Assembly: GCA_029975525.1 (NCBI GenBank)
Contig: JARKOX010000201.1
Span: 1 to 32,896, forward strand
Source: Prolixibacteraceae bacterium
GTDB taxonomy: Bacteria; Bacteroidota; Bacteroidia; Bacteroidales; Prolixibacteraceae
Reading direction: 5' to 3'
Length of the DNA stretch: 32,896 nt
The notes under the pieces were generated by a model, which was given only the letters and a program-made list of their open reading frames with translations, had not been told where the DNA came from and searched no databases. This document shows, piece by piece, positions 8,314 to 17,866 of this stretch. Within the stretch, counting starts at the first letter, position 1. The number at the start of each line of letters is the position of its first letter. Position numbers and translations under genes: made by a program.

Positions 8314-8353
8314 AAAAATATCCAGACCATTTAATTAACCCCCTCCGACTCTT

Positions 8354-8382
8354 TTATTTCCGTCTGGAATTACGTAACTTTT
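8354..8382 (+). promoter_or_regulatory. Possible promoter of the giant gene pair
   Basis: TAACTTTT at 8375-8382 is a one-mismatch match to TAnnTTTG, 22 bases before the ATG at 8405, with a T-rich stretch about 20 bases upstream. A 7-bp inverted repeat (TCCAGAC at 8321-8327, GTCTGGA at 8362-8368) brackets this region and could be a regulator site. Confidence 0.35.
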
Positions 8383-8404
8383 TCTATCCTTTAATTGTCA
8401 GGAT

Positions 8405-11400
8405 ATGAAAATCCCTCACTTCAATCTGAATGGCGCGCGGAACCTGCTTTCCATCACGACGGACGCGCCGGCCCCCTCACCCAGCCGCCGGAAATTTGTC
8501 AAAACCCTTGGACTTGGTGCAGTGGCCATCACCCCTGCCGTAAATTCGCTGAAGTCGGTCACCCTGGAGCCGTTTACCGTTCAAAACGGCAACAACCGTC
8601 TGCAGTTTTTACGACACGGCATGGTCGCCTGGGAAATTGCCCCGGAGCGTTTTGCCCCCGGCGCACAGTTTGCCATTCACCAGCTGGAAAACGAATGGAG
8701 GTTTTCGCTCGAAAAGGCATCCTATCCCGGAACCCTGCCCCTGTTCAGCTTTTCCGGACGCATTTTCAGGGAGGAGGGCGCCTGGCAACTGGAAGCCCGC
8801 CTCCCCGAATTCGGCATTCAGTCCAAAATCGATCTGCTGGACTGGCTGGACGGGGTTCAATCCCTCAACTCGCCGCTTTTGCCGCCCCGGGAAATTTGTC
8901 GTCCCGGCGAGGGAGCCCTCCTGCAGATAACCGGCCCGTTTCGCTGCCGGCTCAACGCCCAGTGGCTCCTGGCGATGGAAACAGACCGCCAGGCAGAACT
9001 GGAATACTGCGGAAACCGTTTCCATACCTCAACAATATTGCTGCAGCTGCACAACAGTCGTTCGCTGCGCTTCCTCCATCCCGTTTCTGAAAACGGAACC
9101 CTGATCACCCTGCCCGGTTTTCCGCAGTGGAACAGTTTTACCGAAAAAATCTCCCAAAACGGGCGCTCCGGGTTTACTGCCGACCACGCCCCGGTTGACC
9201 TGCAGCTGTTTACCGGCAAAACCAGCCGGCAGCGGCCGGTTGCTGTTTTGTGGACCCACCAGCCTGCCCGTCCGCTGGCGCTGCAGACCGTTTTCCGGGA
9301 TCCGGTCAGCTTTGCCGGTTATTTTTTCGGAGCTTGGTTTGCCGCCGGCCGGCAGCCGCAGTTTTACCTTTCCGCACGCCTTGGCGCAGAGGGGCAGTGG
9401 GTCAGCAACGAACTGGGCGCTTTCCGCCTGGCCGGCACCCCCGCCCTCCCCGACCTGGAAGCATTCGGCACCGGCTTTTCGATCGACGAGGAGATCCTGG
9501 AGCCGCGTCTGCACGCTTTTCAACCGGTTATTGGCGACGCACAAACACTGGTTTCCCTCTTCCAGGATCCGCCCCGCGTGCGCATCCAAACCCAGCAGCC
9601 GGTCAAACGGACAGTAACAACACCCACCCGGGCGGTAAAACAGCCGGAAAGAACCTCCGCCACCGAACAAAAACAGGAAGAACCACCGCAACCACAACGC
9701 ACCCCCCAGACGACGGTCCCGGCAGAGCAATCCCCCACGCGGCAGGAACCCGTCCGGAACCAATCCAAAATTGAAGTGGAGTTTGACCAGATCAGGTTTC
9801 GCCCGAAGCAGGCGCTCTCCATCCGGGTGTTGCGCCCCGAAGACCTGATCTGGCTCGAATTTGAGTTTCACAATTTCAGTTTCTCCAACCGGGGACAATC
9901 GGCTTATCTTGAACTCGAAAACCCGAAAGATCCCGGAGTGATTGTGGTCAGCTTTCCCACCCAGCACACCCTCGAACAGGCGTTTTTCGAAACCACCAAT
10001 ATCCCTTCTGATTCGACCAACGAACCGGTTAACCTGCCGGCCAAACACCTGCGGGCCCGCAAAAGCCGGCTGGTTTACGAGCTGGAAGCCGGGCATCCGG
10101 GTTTTCCGCTTATCCTGACCGAGCTGCTTGACTGGAAAAAATTTAAGCTCCGCGTACATCCGCGGGCGTGGATCAAAATTCCACAGCCTGGCAAAATCAA
10201 ACCGGGAGCTTTTACCCTCAGCACCTCCCGAACAACTTTGCCACGCGAAACGATCAGCTACCTCGACAGCAACTCCAAAGATTACAGCCTGCGGATGGCG
10301 CAGTCTTCAAAAAACAGGGCCGGACAACTGGCGCTTTACAACGAAACACAACTGCAAAAAGTGCTGGCTCCCGAAGCGGTAGCCTCACTTCGTCCCTCTT
10401 TCGACATCGGGTCGCTCAGGCGGGTCGATCTAAAAACAGGCCCCATCCCGCCACTGAGTACTTCGATCGAGGCGCCCGCCCTGATGTATATCTCTCCCAA
10501 CCAGGTAAACGACTTCTATCACCGGGTGGAAACTTCCTTCAGAAATGTGGAAGAACAGCGCGAAACCACGCAGGTCTTGTCGAGTCAGCTGCGGGTGCTC
10601 GACCCGCTGGCCTCCAACAAGGGGGAAATTATCGAACTGTGGCACACTGCCCTGGGAATTAAACTCAACAACCGGCAAACCTCGGCGCTCAGCCTGCAGG
10701 CGCTCAAAACCATCCGTGCCCTGTGGGCTTTCGATGCCAAAGAAGATTACAAAGCCGATGTGGAACGTAACCAGCCTTTTATGGCCTCACTCGATGCCAA
10801 CAACCGCCACAAACTGGTACACACCACGTCGAATTACCAGATTCCGGGGTTTACCCCGTTTCCGGTGCCGGTAAAAAAACTGATGCTCACCACACTGGGC
10901 GCTTACCTGGACTGGCATGCCTTTTTCGATGTGCCCGCCCCGGCCGACACCTGGCTCAACATCATTGAATGGGAACACCTGGCAACGCTGGGCCGCGACC
11001 ATTATGTAAAAGTGGTGGAAGAGGGCTACCTCTTTCCGTTTGGACATCGTGCCGCCGTAGTAAAAGTCACCGAACGCAAATTTCACCGCGAAACCCGCGC
11101 CGCAGTCAACCGCCAGCGGATGTTCATCGTGGTGCTCGAAAAAGAGGTTTGGTACGACCGTAACGACCCGAAAGGCGATTTTATCCGCTTTCCCTTCCAG
11201 TCGGTGCGGATTGAAAACGACTACACCCCCAATATCGATAACCCGGCCAATTCAACGCTCATCACCGTCCCCCCCTCTTCGGGTAAACTACAGGTGCGGC
11301 CGCTGCAAATGCGTGCAGCCGGCAGCAGCGGAAACAGCGCCTACAACTTTTACATCAATGTGGGCGGGAAAGGGTTCCCGTTCGACCTGACCCTGACCGA

Positions 11401-13288
11401 CAAGGAAGGCCGCGAACAGGTAGTACGCATGCCGCTGGTCTTTGTGGAAACCCGGATCGGGCGCCTGCCCGGCCTAGCCCAGCAGGTGATCGACCAATAC
11501 AACCCCAACAAAGCCTACAACGAAACCGCCTTTTCCGGACAGGAGGTTGCCTATTCGGAGTACCTGGTAGATGGCGACACGGCCTTCGAAACCGAAACCC
11601 TCACTTTTGGCGGGCAGCTCTATCCGGCGCCCGGCGAAGCCGACCTGAAGTTTCATCCCGTGATGCAGTCGGCCAACGTTTACATCCGGCAAGTGGACGA
11701 ACTGACCGGTGTGCGCCAACCGGCAACCATTCAACTGGAAGACGACAACAACCCGGGACAGGTGTTTGCCAGCGTGGCCGGCGCGGTGGTTGATTTCACC
11801 GGCGGCTCCGACAAATCGGGCGGCTTCCTGTCGCCCAACATGGGCATCAACGCACTCAGCAAACTGCAGGGACCGGTTGGCGGGAAAATCAACGACCTGA
11901 AAAACCTCGTTTTCAAACCGCTGGAATTCTTCGAAGCGCTGGACAACCTTCCCGTAGCCAAAATATTTGGCGTCATCAACCTGTTCGACCTGCTGGGAAT
12001 CCTTGATCTGAAAGGCAGTTTCGACGGATTGATAAATCAGGTGAAAACCCTGCGCAAAGAGATTGAAAATCTGAAAATTGAAATCCTCTTCCTGGAAAAC
12101 CAGGCCAAAGAGAGTGGCGAAAATCTTCAGACTCAAATTAACCAGCTCCGGGAAACTATTACCGGAAAAGTTAGCGACCTGATGAACACGCTGACCAGCA
12201 GCACTCCCAAAATTCCAAACTTTAAAACCTGGTTTACCGAATCGGCATTTTATGCCGAATACAAATGGCAACCCGATTTCAAAGAGAGCCCCATCGTGGT
12301 GATCCCCGATTTGCTAGCTGTAAAAGTGGCCAATCCCAAAAATGCGCTGACCATCACCACCACCTTCGAAAAGCCGTTTGACAGCAGTAAAACGGCCGCC
12401 CTGAAAGGGAAAGCACGTTTCGAAAAGTTCGGGATCGACATTGTGCCGCTGCTGGCTGTAAACTTCAACTACATGGAGTTCCGCAGCGGCTCGGCGGAAA
12501 AAACCGATATCAAGGTGGATATCGATGCCGCAAACCCCATCGAATTTAAAGGAGTGCTCAGCTTTGTCAACAACCTGCAAAGCATTATTCCCAGCACCGG
12601 TTTTTCCGAAGATGGGCCCTACATCGACATCAAACCGACCGGAGTAACGGCCGGTTTCGATATCAGTGTCCCCAATGTGGAAGTCGGCATTTGTATGATT
12701 TCCAACATCAGCCTGGGGGCCAGCGTCACCCTGCCGTTTACCGGCGCCCCGCTGACGCTGGGTTTCAACTTCTGCAAACGCGAAAACCCGTTCCTGCTCA
12801 CGGTTTCCTGTTTCGGCGGAGGGGGCTATTTTATGATGGTCACCACGCTGCATGGGATCCAGTCACTTGAAGCGGCTTTCGAATTTGGCGCCGCCATGTC
12901 GCTCAATGTAGGCGTGGCATCGGGTGGCGTTTCGGTGATGGGCGGGTTCTATTTCAAAATCGAAAAAGTTGAAAACGACAAGGGCGAAATGGTGGAACAA
13001 GCCACACTTACCGGCTACCTGCGCATCAACGGCCACTTGTCGATTCTGGGGCTGATCAAGGTGTCGCTCGAATTTTACCTGGCGCTCACTGCCGTAATCG
13101 TAGATGGGAAAGTCTCCAAAATGGAGGGCGTGGCTACCCTGAAGGTAAAAGTGGAGGTGCTCTTTTTCAGCAAAACCGTATCGGTTACCGTGCGGCGCGA
13201 GCTGGCCGGCGCCGATGCCGACCCGACTTTCAGGGAGATGATCGAACCCGAAGACTGGCAGGAGTACTGCCTCGCCTTTGCCAGCTGA
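8405..13288 (+). CDS. Giant Tat-exported protein of unknown function (1627 aa), first gene of a pair
   Basis: I cannot name this protein. The N-terminus carries a twin-arginine motif, SRRKFVK with Arg28-Arg29, then a short hydrophobic stretch TLGLGAVAITPAV, so export in folded form by Tat is likely. Regions: an N-terminal beta-rich part (about 50-395), a Pro/Gln/Thr-rich linker (about 398-453), a long mixed part (about 455-1160), a coiled-coil-like stretch (about 1208-1260, QVKTLRKEIENLKIEIL) and a distinctive C-terminal block (about 1430-1627) with NPFLLTVSCFGGGGYF, EFGAAMSLNVGVASGGV, LTGYLRING, LEFYLALTA and VEVLFFSKTVSVTV. From memory, near-identical spacing of these blocks occurs in large unnamed proteins of other phyla; I could not check this. 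No enzyme motif or membrane helix is evident besides the signal. The next gene starts 42 bp downstream, so the two are almost certainly co-transcribed. Confidence 0.85.
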   Translation: MKIPHFNLNGARNLLSITTDAPAPSPSRRKFVKTLGLGAVAITPAVNSLKSVTLEPFTVQNGNNRLQFLRHGMVAWEIAPERFAPGAQFAIHQLENEWRFSLEKASYPGTLPLFSFSGRIFREEGAWQLEARLPEFGIQSKIDLLDWLDGVQSLNSPLLPPREICRPGEGALLQITGPFRCRLNAQWLLAMETDRQAELEYCGNRFHTSTILLQLHNSRSLRFLHPVSENGTLITLPGFPQWNSFTEKISQNGRSGFTADHAPVDLQLFTGKTSRQRPVAVLWTHQPARPLALQTVFRDPVSFAGYFFGAWFAAGRQPQFYLSARLGAEGQWVSNELGAFRLAGTPALPDLEAFGTGFSIDEEILEPRLHAFQPVIGDAQTLVSLFQDPPRVRIQTQQPVKRTVTTPTRAVKQPERTSATEQKQEEPPQPQRTPQTTVPAEQSPTRQEPVRNQSKIEVEFDQIRFRPKQALSIRVLRPEDLIWLEFEFHNFSFSNRGQSAYLELENPKDPGVIVVSFPTQHTLEQAFFETTNIPSDSTNEPVNLPAKHLRARKSRLVYELEAGHPGFPLILTELLDWKKFKLRVHPRAWIKIPQPGKIKPGAFTLSTSRTTLPRETISYLDSNSKDYSLRMAQSSKNRAGQLALYNETQLQKVLAPEAVASLRPSFDIGSLRRVDLKTGPIPPLSTSIEAPALMYISPNQVNDFYHRVETSFRNVEEQRETTQVLSSQLRVLDPLASNKGEIIELWHTALGIKLNNRQTSALSLQALKTIRALWAFDAKEDYKADVERNQPFMASLDANNRHKLVHTTSNYQIPGFTPFPVPVKKLMLTTLGAYLDWHAFFDVPAPADTWLNIIEWEHLATLGRDHYVKVVEEGYLFPFGHRAAVVKVTERKFHRETRAAVNRQRMFIVVLEKEVWYDRNDPKGDFIRFPFQSVRIENDYTPNIDNPANSTLITVPPSSGKLQVRPLQMRAAGSSGNSAYNFYINVGGKGFPFDLTLTDKEGREQVVRMPLVFVETRIGRLPGLAQQVIDQYNPNKAYNETAFSGQEVAYSEYLVDGDTAFETETLTFGGQLYPAPGEADLKFHPVMQSANVYIRQVDELTGVRQPATIQLEDDNNPGQVFASVAGAVVDFTGGSDKSGGFLSPNMGINALSKLQGPVGGKINDLKNLVFKPLEFFEALDNLPVAKIFGVINLFDLLGILDLKGSFDGLINQVKTLRKEIENLKIEILFLENQAKESGENLQTQINQLRETITGKVSDLMNTLTSSTPKIPNFKTWFTESAFYAEYKWQPDFKESPIVVIPDLLAVKVANPKNALTITTTFEKPFDSSKTAALKGKARFEKFGIDIVPLLAVNFNYMEFRSGSAEKTDIKVDIDAANPIEFKGVLSFVNNLQSIIPSTGFSEDGPYIDIKPTGVTAGFDISVPNVEVGICMISNISLGASVTLPFTGAPLTLGFNFCKRENPFLLTVSCFGGGGYFMMVTTLHGIQSLEAAFEFGAAMSLNVGVASGGVSVMGGFYFKIEKVENDKGEMVEQATLTGYLRINGHLSILGLIKVSLEFYLALTAVIVDGKVSKMEGVATLKVKVEVLFFSKTVSVTVRRELAGADADPTFREMIEPEDWQEYCLAFAS

Positions 13289-13330
13289 CCGAAAATCCAA
13301 ACTGTATAACCAGAAGAAATCAGATACATC

Positions 13331-16300
13331 ATGTCACAGGAAATTGTATTCACCACTCTGCCCCATCAGCGGACAACCATCGACGGAACGCCGTTCCTGA
13401 AACTTTCAGTTTTTGCAACCATCCGGCTCAAACCGCCCAAAGAAACCACCCTGGCACAATTTGAAGAGCTGCTGGCGTGGCCCGAAAAAATCCTGAATGC
13501 CCGGTACAAATTCAGGCTGGGAGATGGCACCGAGCTGGAAGCCCAACTGCTGAAAGACAAGATCGATCCGCAACTGTTTCGCAATATCTTCCTTCCCGAA
13601 ATCAGGGTAAACGCTTTCGAACAGGAAAACCTGACGGCCAAACGCATCTATTCATTTCCGGTGCAGCACATCCGGGATTTTGTCCTGCAAAATTACCGGC
13701 AGGTGGCGGTTGAAAGCCCTACCCGGCTGGTTTCGGCCGACAAATTTGTGGACCTCTCACGGTTTGGGTCAGTATCGCGGGTGCAGCTGAACGAGCAGGT
13801 GATCAACCGGGCTGAAACCCGGCAGCTGCGGCAGCCCCTGAAAATTGCCAGCCTCACACTGAAGGATGAGAGCAGCGACCGCCAGCTGCGAACGGTTTTG
13901 CAGCGCGACAAATTCCAGCGTTTTTCCCCGCAGATGAACCCCAAACAAGACTTCACCCAACTGCGGCAATTTCACCGCCTCGACGCCAAAATCAAAACCG
14001 GCGCCCGCCTGCAACTGAAAAAACCGCAGTTCGAATTTCACGACATCCTGTCGGTGGTCAGCAGTTATCCGCAGATGATGCGTAAACTGGGGTTTGTCCT
14101 CGATTTCCTGATCCCCTACCAACCGGCCATTCCTGCCAACGGCACCATCCTGCTGCTACCCTCTTCAATCGAATTCAGCGAACCCGAAACCACCCTGTCG
14201 GTTCCGCCCACCGCGTACCAGCTCACCCCGGCCGGATTTTATGCTGCCGACCGCAACAACTCAATCTTCCGGCAGGGATTTGTAAAAATCAACACCCCCG
14301 GATTTTCGGTGGTGCAGGTCGATGCCGACGGCGCTGCCCTGAAAACCCACAACATGACGGAAAATAAAGTGCAGGAGGTGGCCAAGTTTTACCAGATACG
14401 ATCCGAAATTGCCGTAAGCCGGAACCTGCAAACCAAAACCATCGAAGAAGCCGAACCACCGGCCGACGAGGGACTGCCCACCATGCGTTCGGCCGGGATT
14501 GCTGTCATCAAAAACGGCATGGCCGAACACCTCTTCAGCCGTTTTGCTGCCAACCAGCAGCTGCAACCCAACTTAATTGACAATGCCCGGCTGGTAGCCC
14601 CGCTGAAACTGAGAATCCCCGATTTCTCCCTCTATTCCGACGATCTGGTCCAGGCTTACCGCATGGACATTGCCTACGAAGACAATCCGTCGAAATGGTA
14701 TTCGCTCCACCATCGGCGCGATGAATACACCTGGTTCGACGCACAAAACACCCCGCATCCGGTGGAAGGTACGGATCCCGACGAAGGATACATCGAACTG
14801 GGAATTGCGGAAGACCCCGACGATCCGGACGATGTTTTTGTTTCGGAAACGCTGGCCCGCTGGGAAGGCTGGAGCCTTGCCGTGGGAAAACCCGGATACG
14901 CCATCAATGAAGCAGACGACTACAAACTGCAACCGGGCGAAACCGTCAAACGCGACTTTGTCAACACCTCCAAAACAGCGGAGATGAAGAAATACACCTT
15001 CGATCCAACGCTGGAATTTAAGGTAAATGCACAATCGAAAATCGTTCCGGGCACCTTGCCCCGCCTGCGCTTCGGAAAAGATTACCGGGTACGCATCCGC
15101 ACGGTCGACCTGGCCGGAAACAGCGTTGCGCCCGAACATCAATCCGAAACGCCGGCCGAAACCCTGCGCGCCAACATTCGTTACCTGCGCTACGAACCGT
15201 TGTCGAGTCCTATCCTGCTGGCTGGCAACCGCCTGAAAGACGGTGAGTTTCCCGAACGGATGGTGATCCGCAGCAACTTCGACCGCTCGGCAAAAGATTA
15301 CGAAAGCAGCTATCCCGTAGATGGGAAAAAATTCGACGACTTCGCCCAACGTTACCTGCTTCCGCCCAAAAATAGCCAGGCGATGGCCGAAACACACGGC
15401 ATGTTCGAGAAGGCATTCGGGAACAACCCCGCTGCTGCACAGGAGATTTACAACCTCATCACCAGCCACGAAGGGCTGTACCAACCAGCCTCCAACAACC
15501 AGGAAAAGATCTACCAACCTTCGGAAGTGGAAATCATCTACCTGCCCGACCCGATGGCTGCCGGCGTGGCGCTTTTTGTGGCCGAGGGGTACGACTATTC
15601 GCACACGCAGGAGTTCAAACTGCGGATGTTCAGCTTTTTCAGCAACCAGGAGCTTTCGCCCGAGCAGACCAACGACAAAATTCCGGAAGCGTGGTACCAG
15701 GCCCGTCCGTTGCGGATCCGTCTCGAAGAGGGCGACCTGAACACCAGCTGGAACAGCACAGAACGTATCTTCACCCTCTTCCTGCCCAAAGGTCTCCGCA
15801 CCCGTATCAAATTCAGCACCTTCTGGCGCGAGCAGGACTTCAAACAGTTGTCGGCCATCTGGCAGATGATCAAAGAGGAAAATCCTGGCAACCTGGCCGA
15901 ACTGGATAAACTGGCCCGCGCGGGACAACACTGGATGCTCAGCCCGTCACGCGAAATGGAGCTGGTACATGCCGTTCTGCAACCGGTGGAAGCTCCCGAA
16001 ATCAAAGCCCTTTTGCCCGACCGCGACTTTGGCCAGACGTTCGTGAAGATCAACACCCGATTTAAGGTGCACGGCGAAAGCACCGAAAAAGCAGAGTTTC
16101 AGGCCAGGTGGACCGAACCGGTTGACGACGCCATTTCGGTGAAGATCGGCGAACAGCAGGGACGCAACGCCATTTCCGATATCGACATCCAGTATCCCGA
16201 CGAAGTGATCACCCGCGGCACAATTCCCGAGCCCAAGCAGATCCCGCCGCACTTCCAGCTGAAAGGGCCGCTGAAACTGCAGGCCATTCCGGTACAACAG

Positions 16301-17680
16301 TTTCAGCCGCGTACCAAAGTGGAATTTGAGCGGGACCCGCAACCCGAATCGGCTCGGGTCAACAGATCCTACCAGGTGCAATCTGTCCGCTTCCGGGAAA
16401 TGGAACAGGCCAGGCTTTCCGCCCCCAAAACCCTGGTCAACCGTGTCAAATTCGACATTGAAGCGTCGCGTTTCAGCTTTCTCAAAAAAATCGGCCTGCG
16501 CCTGTTACCGCTCGAACACTCCTTTGGCGACACCAAACACCGGTGGGTCGACTACAAACTGGTGGCAGCCTCACGCTACCGCGACTATTTCAGCAAAATC
16601 CTGAAAAATTACCCCGAACTGACCACCGTCCGCGAAAGCGAATGGTGGGAAAAGGTGAACATCCTCAGTTCGGCACGCCCCAAAATGCCACAACCCGATT
16701 ATGTAATTCCCACTTTCGAATGGCGCAAGACCCAAAGCGCCGACGCCGTGCGGCATCAGCGTTTAGGCGGCGGATTGCGGATCTTCCTGAAAAGGCCGTG
16801 GTTCTCGTCGGGCGCCGACGAAATGCTGGCGGTGGTTCTGCCCCCGCAACCCTCCTCTGCGCGGTTTGCGCTGATGGCCACCCAACCCGGCTACACCGAC
16901 TACTACACCCATTGGGGAATTGACCCGCTGCTCTTCTCGGTGCCGCCCGAAAATCTCTCTCCCCGCCCCGAAGATTTCCGGCTGAATCCGGTGACCGACG
17001 AAAACCTGCAATATCCCGACCTGGAGAACGGCCGCGCCAACATCGTGGCCTATCCCGTCAACTTCGACGAAGAGCGGCAGATGTGGTTCTGCGATCTTGC
17101 CATTGATCCCAAAACCATGTATTTCCCGTTTGTAAAACTGGCGCTGGCCCGCTACCAGCCCTATTCGGTGAAGAAAGAGGGGGCCGATGTGTGCCTCTCG
17201 CCGGTGGTTTTTGCCCCGATGATGCAACTGGTCCCCGAACGGCAAACCACCCTGCGGTTTAAGTCAGACGACCAAAACTCACGCTTCACCCTCACGGTGG
17301 AAGGCACAATCTACAACGAACGGCAGGCCACCTGGGGAAATTACAGCTTTTTGCGGATCTCATTTTTAGACAGCCGCATCGCCCAGCCGATTTTCGGGGT
17401 GATCGACGATGGCGTCAACGAAAAGAAGCTGACCGACGAAGGGACCGAGATCAAGATCACGCAGGCCAACGTAACCAACAACCGCTTTTCGGTTTCCAAA
17501 GAGTTCAGGTTGCCACGCGAATACAAAACCGCGCCATTCCAGGTCGTCATTGAAGAATACGAACGTGGCCCGGTAAAAATACCGCTGGCCGGCCAGTACA
17601 GGGAGTTGCTGGAACAGTCGGAAGAGACCGACCGGCTGATCTATGCCGACGTCTTTAAAATCAATGAAGTGGAGAAATAA
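13331..17680 (+). CDS. Giant protein of unknown function (1449 aa), second gene of a pair
   Basis: I cannot name this protein. It has no signal peptide and no membrane helix. Recognisable blocks, which I recall from large unnamed bacterial proteins in other phyla (not searched): LKLSVFATIRL with LLAWPEK near the N-terminus; AYRMDIAYED and ARWEGWSLAVGKPG (about 430-520); YRVRIRTVDLAGNS (about 582-596); PERMVIRSNFD; LPPKNSQAMAETHGMF (about 676-692); IIYLPDPMAAGVAL (about 736-750); LGGGLRIFLKRPWFSSGADE (about 1144-1163); YYTHWGIDP; and YFPFVKLALARYQPYS with CLSPVVFAPMMQL (about 1260-1300). The TVDLAGNS stretch resembles Ig/fibronectin-like strands. The start ATG at 13331 follows the upstream stop by 42 bp. 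It ends before a small hairpin at 17819. Composition matches the upstream partner and neighbours, so no sign of recent transfer. Confidence 0.85.
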   Translation: MSQEIVFTTLPHQRTTIDGTPFLKLSVFATIRLKPPKETTLAQFEELLAWPEKILNARYKFRLGDGTELEAQLLKDKIDPQLFRNIFLPEIRVNAFEQENLTAKRIYSFPVQHIRDFVLQNYRQVAVESPTRLVSADKFVDLSRFGSVSRVQLNEQVINRAETRQLRQPLKIASLTLKDESSDRQLRTVLQRDKFQRFSPQMNPKQDFTQLRQFHRLDAKIKTGARLQLKKPQFEFHDILSVVSSYPQMMRKLGFVLDFLIPYQPAIPANGTILLLPSSIEFSEPETTLSVPPTAYQLTPAGFYAADRNNSIFRQGFVKINTPGFSVVQVDADGAALKTHNMTENKVQEVAKFYQIRSEIAVSRNLQTKTIEEAEPPADEGLPTMRSAGIAVIKNGMAEHLFSRFAANQQLQPNLIDNARLVAPLKLRIPDFSLYSDDLVQAYRMDIAYEDNPSKWYSLHHRRDEYTWFDAQNTPHPVEGTDPDEGYIELGIAEDPDDPDDVFVSETLARWEGWSLAVGKPGYAINEADDYKLQPGETVKRDFVNTSKTAEMKKYTFDPTLEFKVNAQSKIVPGTLPRLRFGKDYRVRIRTVDLAGNSVAPEHQSETPAETLRANIRYLRYEPLSSPILLAGNRLKDGEFPERMVIRSNFDRSAKDYESSYPVDGKKFDDFAQRYLLPPKNSQAMAETHGMFEKAFGNNPAAAQEIYNLITSHEGLYQPASNNQEKIYQPSEVEIIYLPDPMAAGVALFVAEGYDYSHTQEFKLRMFSFFSNQELSPEQTNDKIPEAWYQARPLRIRLEEGDLNTSWNSTERIFTLFLPKGLRTRIKFSTFWREQDFKQLSAIWQMIKEENPGNLAELDKLARAGQHWMLSPSREMELVHAVLQPVEAPEIKALLPDRDFGQTFVKINTRFKVHGESTEKAEFQARWTEPVDDAISVKIGEQQGRNAISDIDIQYPDEVITRGTIPEPKQIPPHFQLKGPLKLQAIPVQQFQPRTKVEFERDPQPESARVNRSYQVQSVRFREMEQARLSAPKTLVNRVKFDIEASRFSFLKKIGLRLLPLEHSFGDTKHRWVDYKLVAASRYRDYFSKILKNYPELTTVRESEWWEKVNILSSARPKMPQPDYVIPTFEWRKTQSADAVRHQRLGGGLRIFLKRPWFSSGADEMLAVVLPPQPSSARFALMATQPGYTDYYTHWGIDPLLFSVPPENLSPRPEDFRLNPVTDENLQYPDLENGRANIVAYPVNFDEERQMWFCDLAIDPKTMYFPFVKLALARYQPYSVKKEGADVCLSPVVFAPMMQLVPERQTTLRFKSDDQNSRFTLTVEGTIYNERQATWGNYSFLRISFLDSRIAQPIFGVIDDGVNEKKLTDEGTEIKITQANVTNNRFSVSKEFRLPREYKTAPFQVVIEEYERGPVKIPLAGQYRELLEQSEETDRLIYADVFKINEVEK

Positions 17681-17803
17681 ATTTCATTTCTGCAACGGTG
17701 CCGGATCGTTCCGGGGCTCCCTTCCTGAAAAAAGAGAAAAACCAACCATTAACCATCCTGGCAAAAACCGTCATCTAAAAAAATGAACTACGGAAAAGAG
17801 ATT

Positions 17804-17811
17804 TATCTTCG
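17804..17811 (+). promoter_or_regulatory. Possible -7 box of the GT39 gene
   Basis: TATCTTCG differs from TAnnTTTG by one base and lies 55 bases before the ATG at 17867. If used, transcription would begin near 17818, placing the hairpin at 17819-17834 at the very 5' end of the transcript. No TTG -33 element is obvious. Confidence 0.3.
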
Positions 17812-17818
17812 CAGTAAA

Positions 17819-17842
17819 TTCCTCCGTAGAGGAAACTTTTTT
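17819..17842 (+). terminator. Terminator after the giant gene pair
   Basis: A 6-bp stem (TTCCTC at 17819-17824, GAGGAA at 17829-17834) with the tetraloop CGTA is followed by ACTTTTTT. It lies 139 bases past the second giant gene and 25 bases before the GT39 start, and is compatible with intrinsic termination of the pair's transcript or with attenuation of the GT39 gene. Confidence 0.5.
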
Positions 17843-17866
17843 CAACTCTGACAACAACAAACAGCT

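Noticed and set aside
14573-15931. 452-codon minus-strand frame, and 9029-10159 (376 codons), inside the giant genes
   Set aside because: Both have the Phe/Gly/Val-rich look of antisense shadows; the plus-strand frames are continuous over 1627 and 1449 codons and share blocks that I recall from other proteins.
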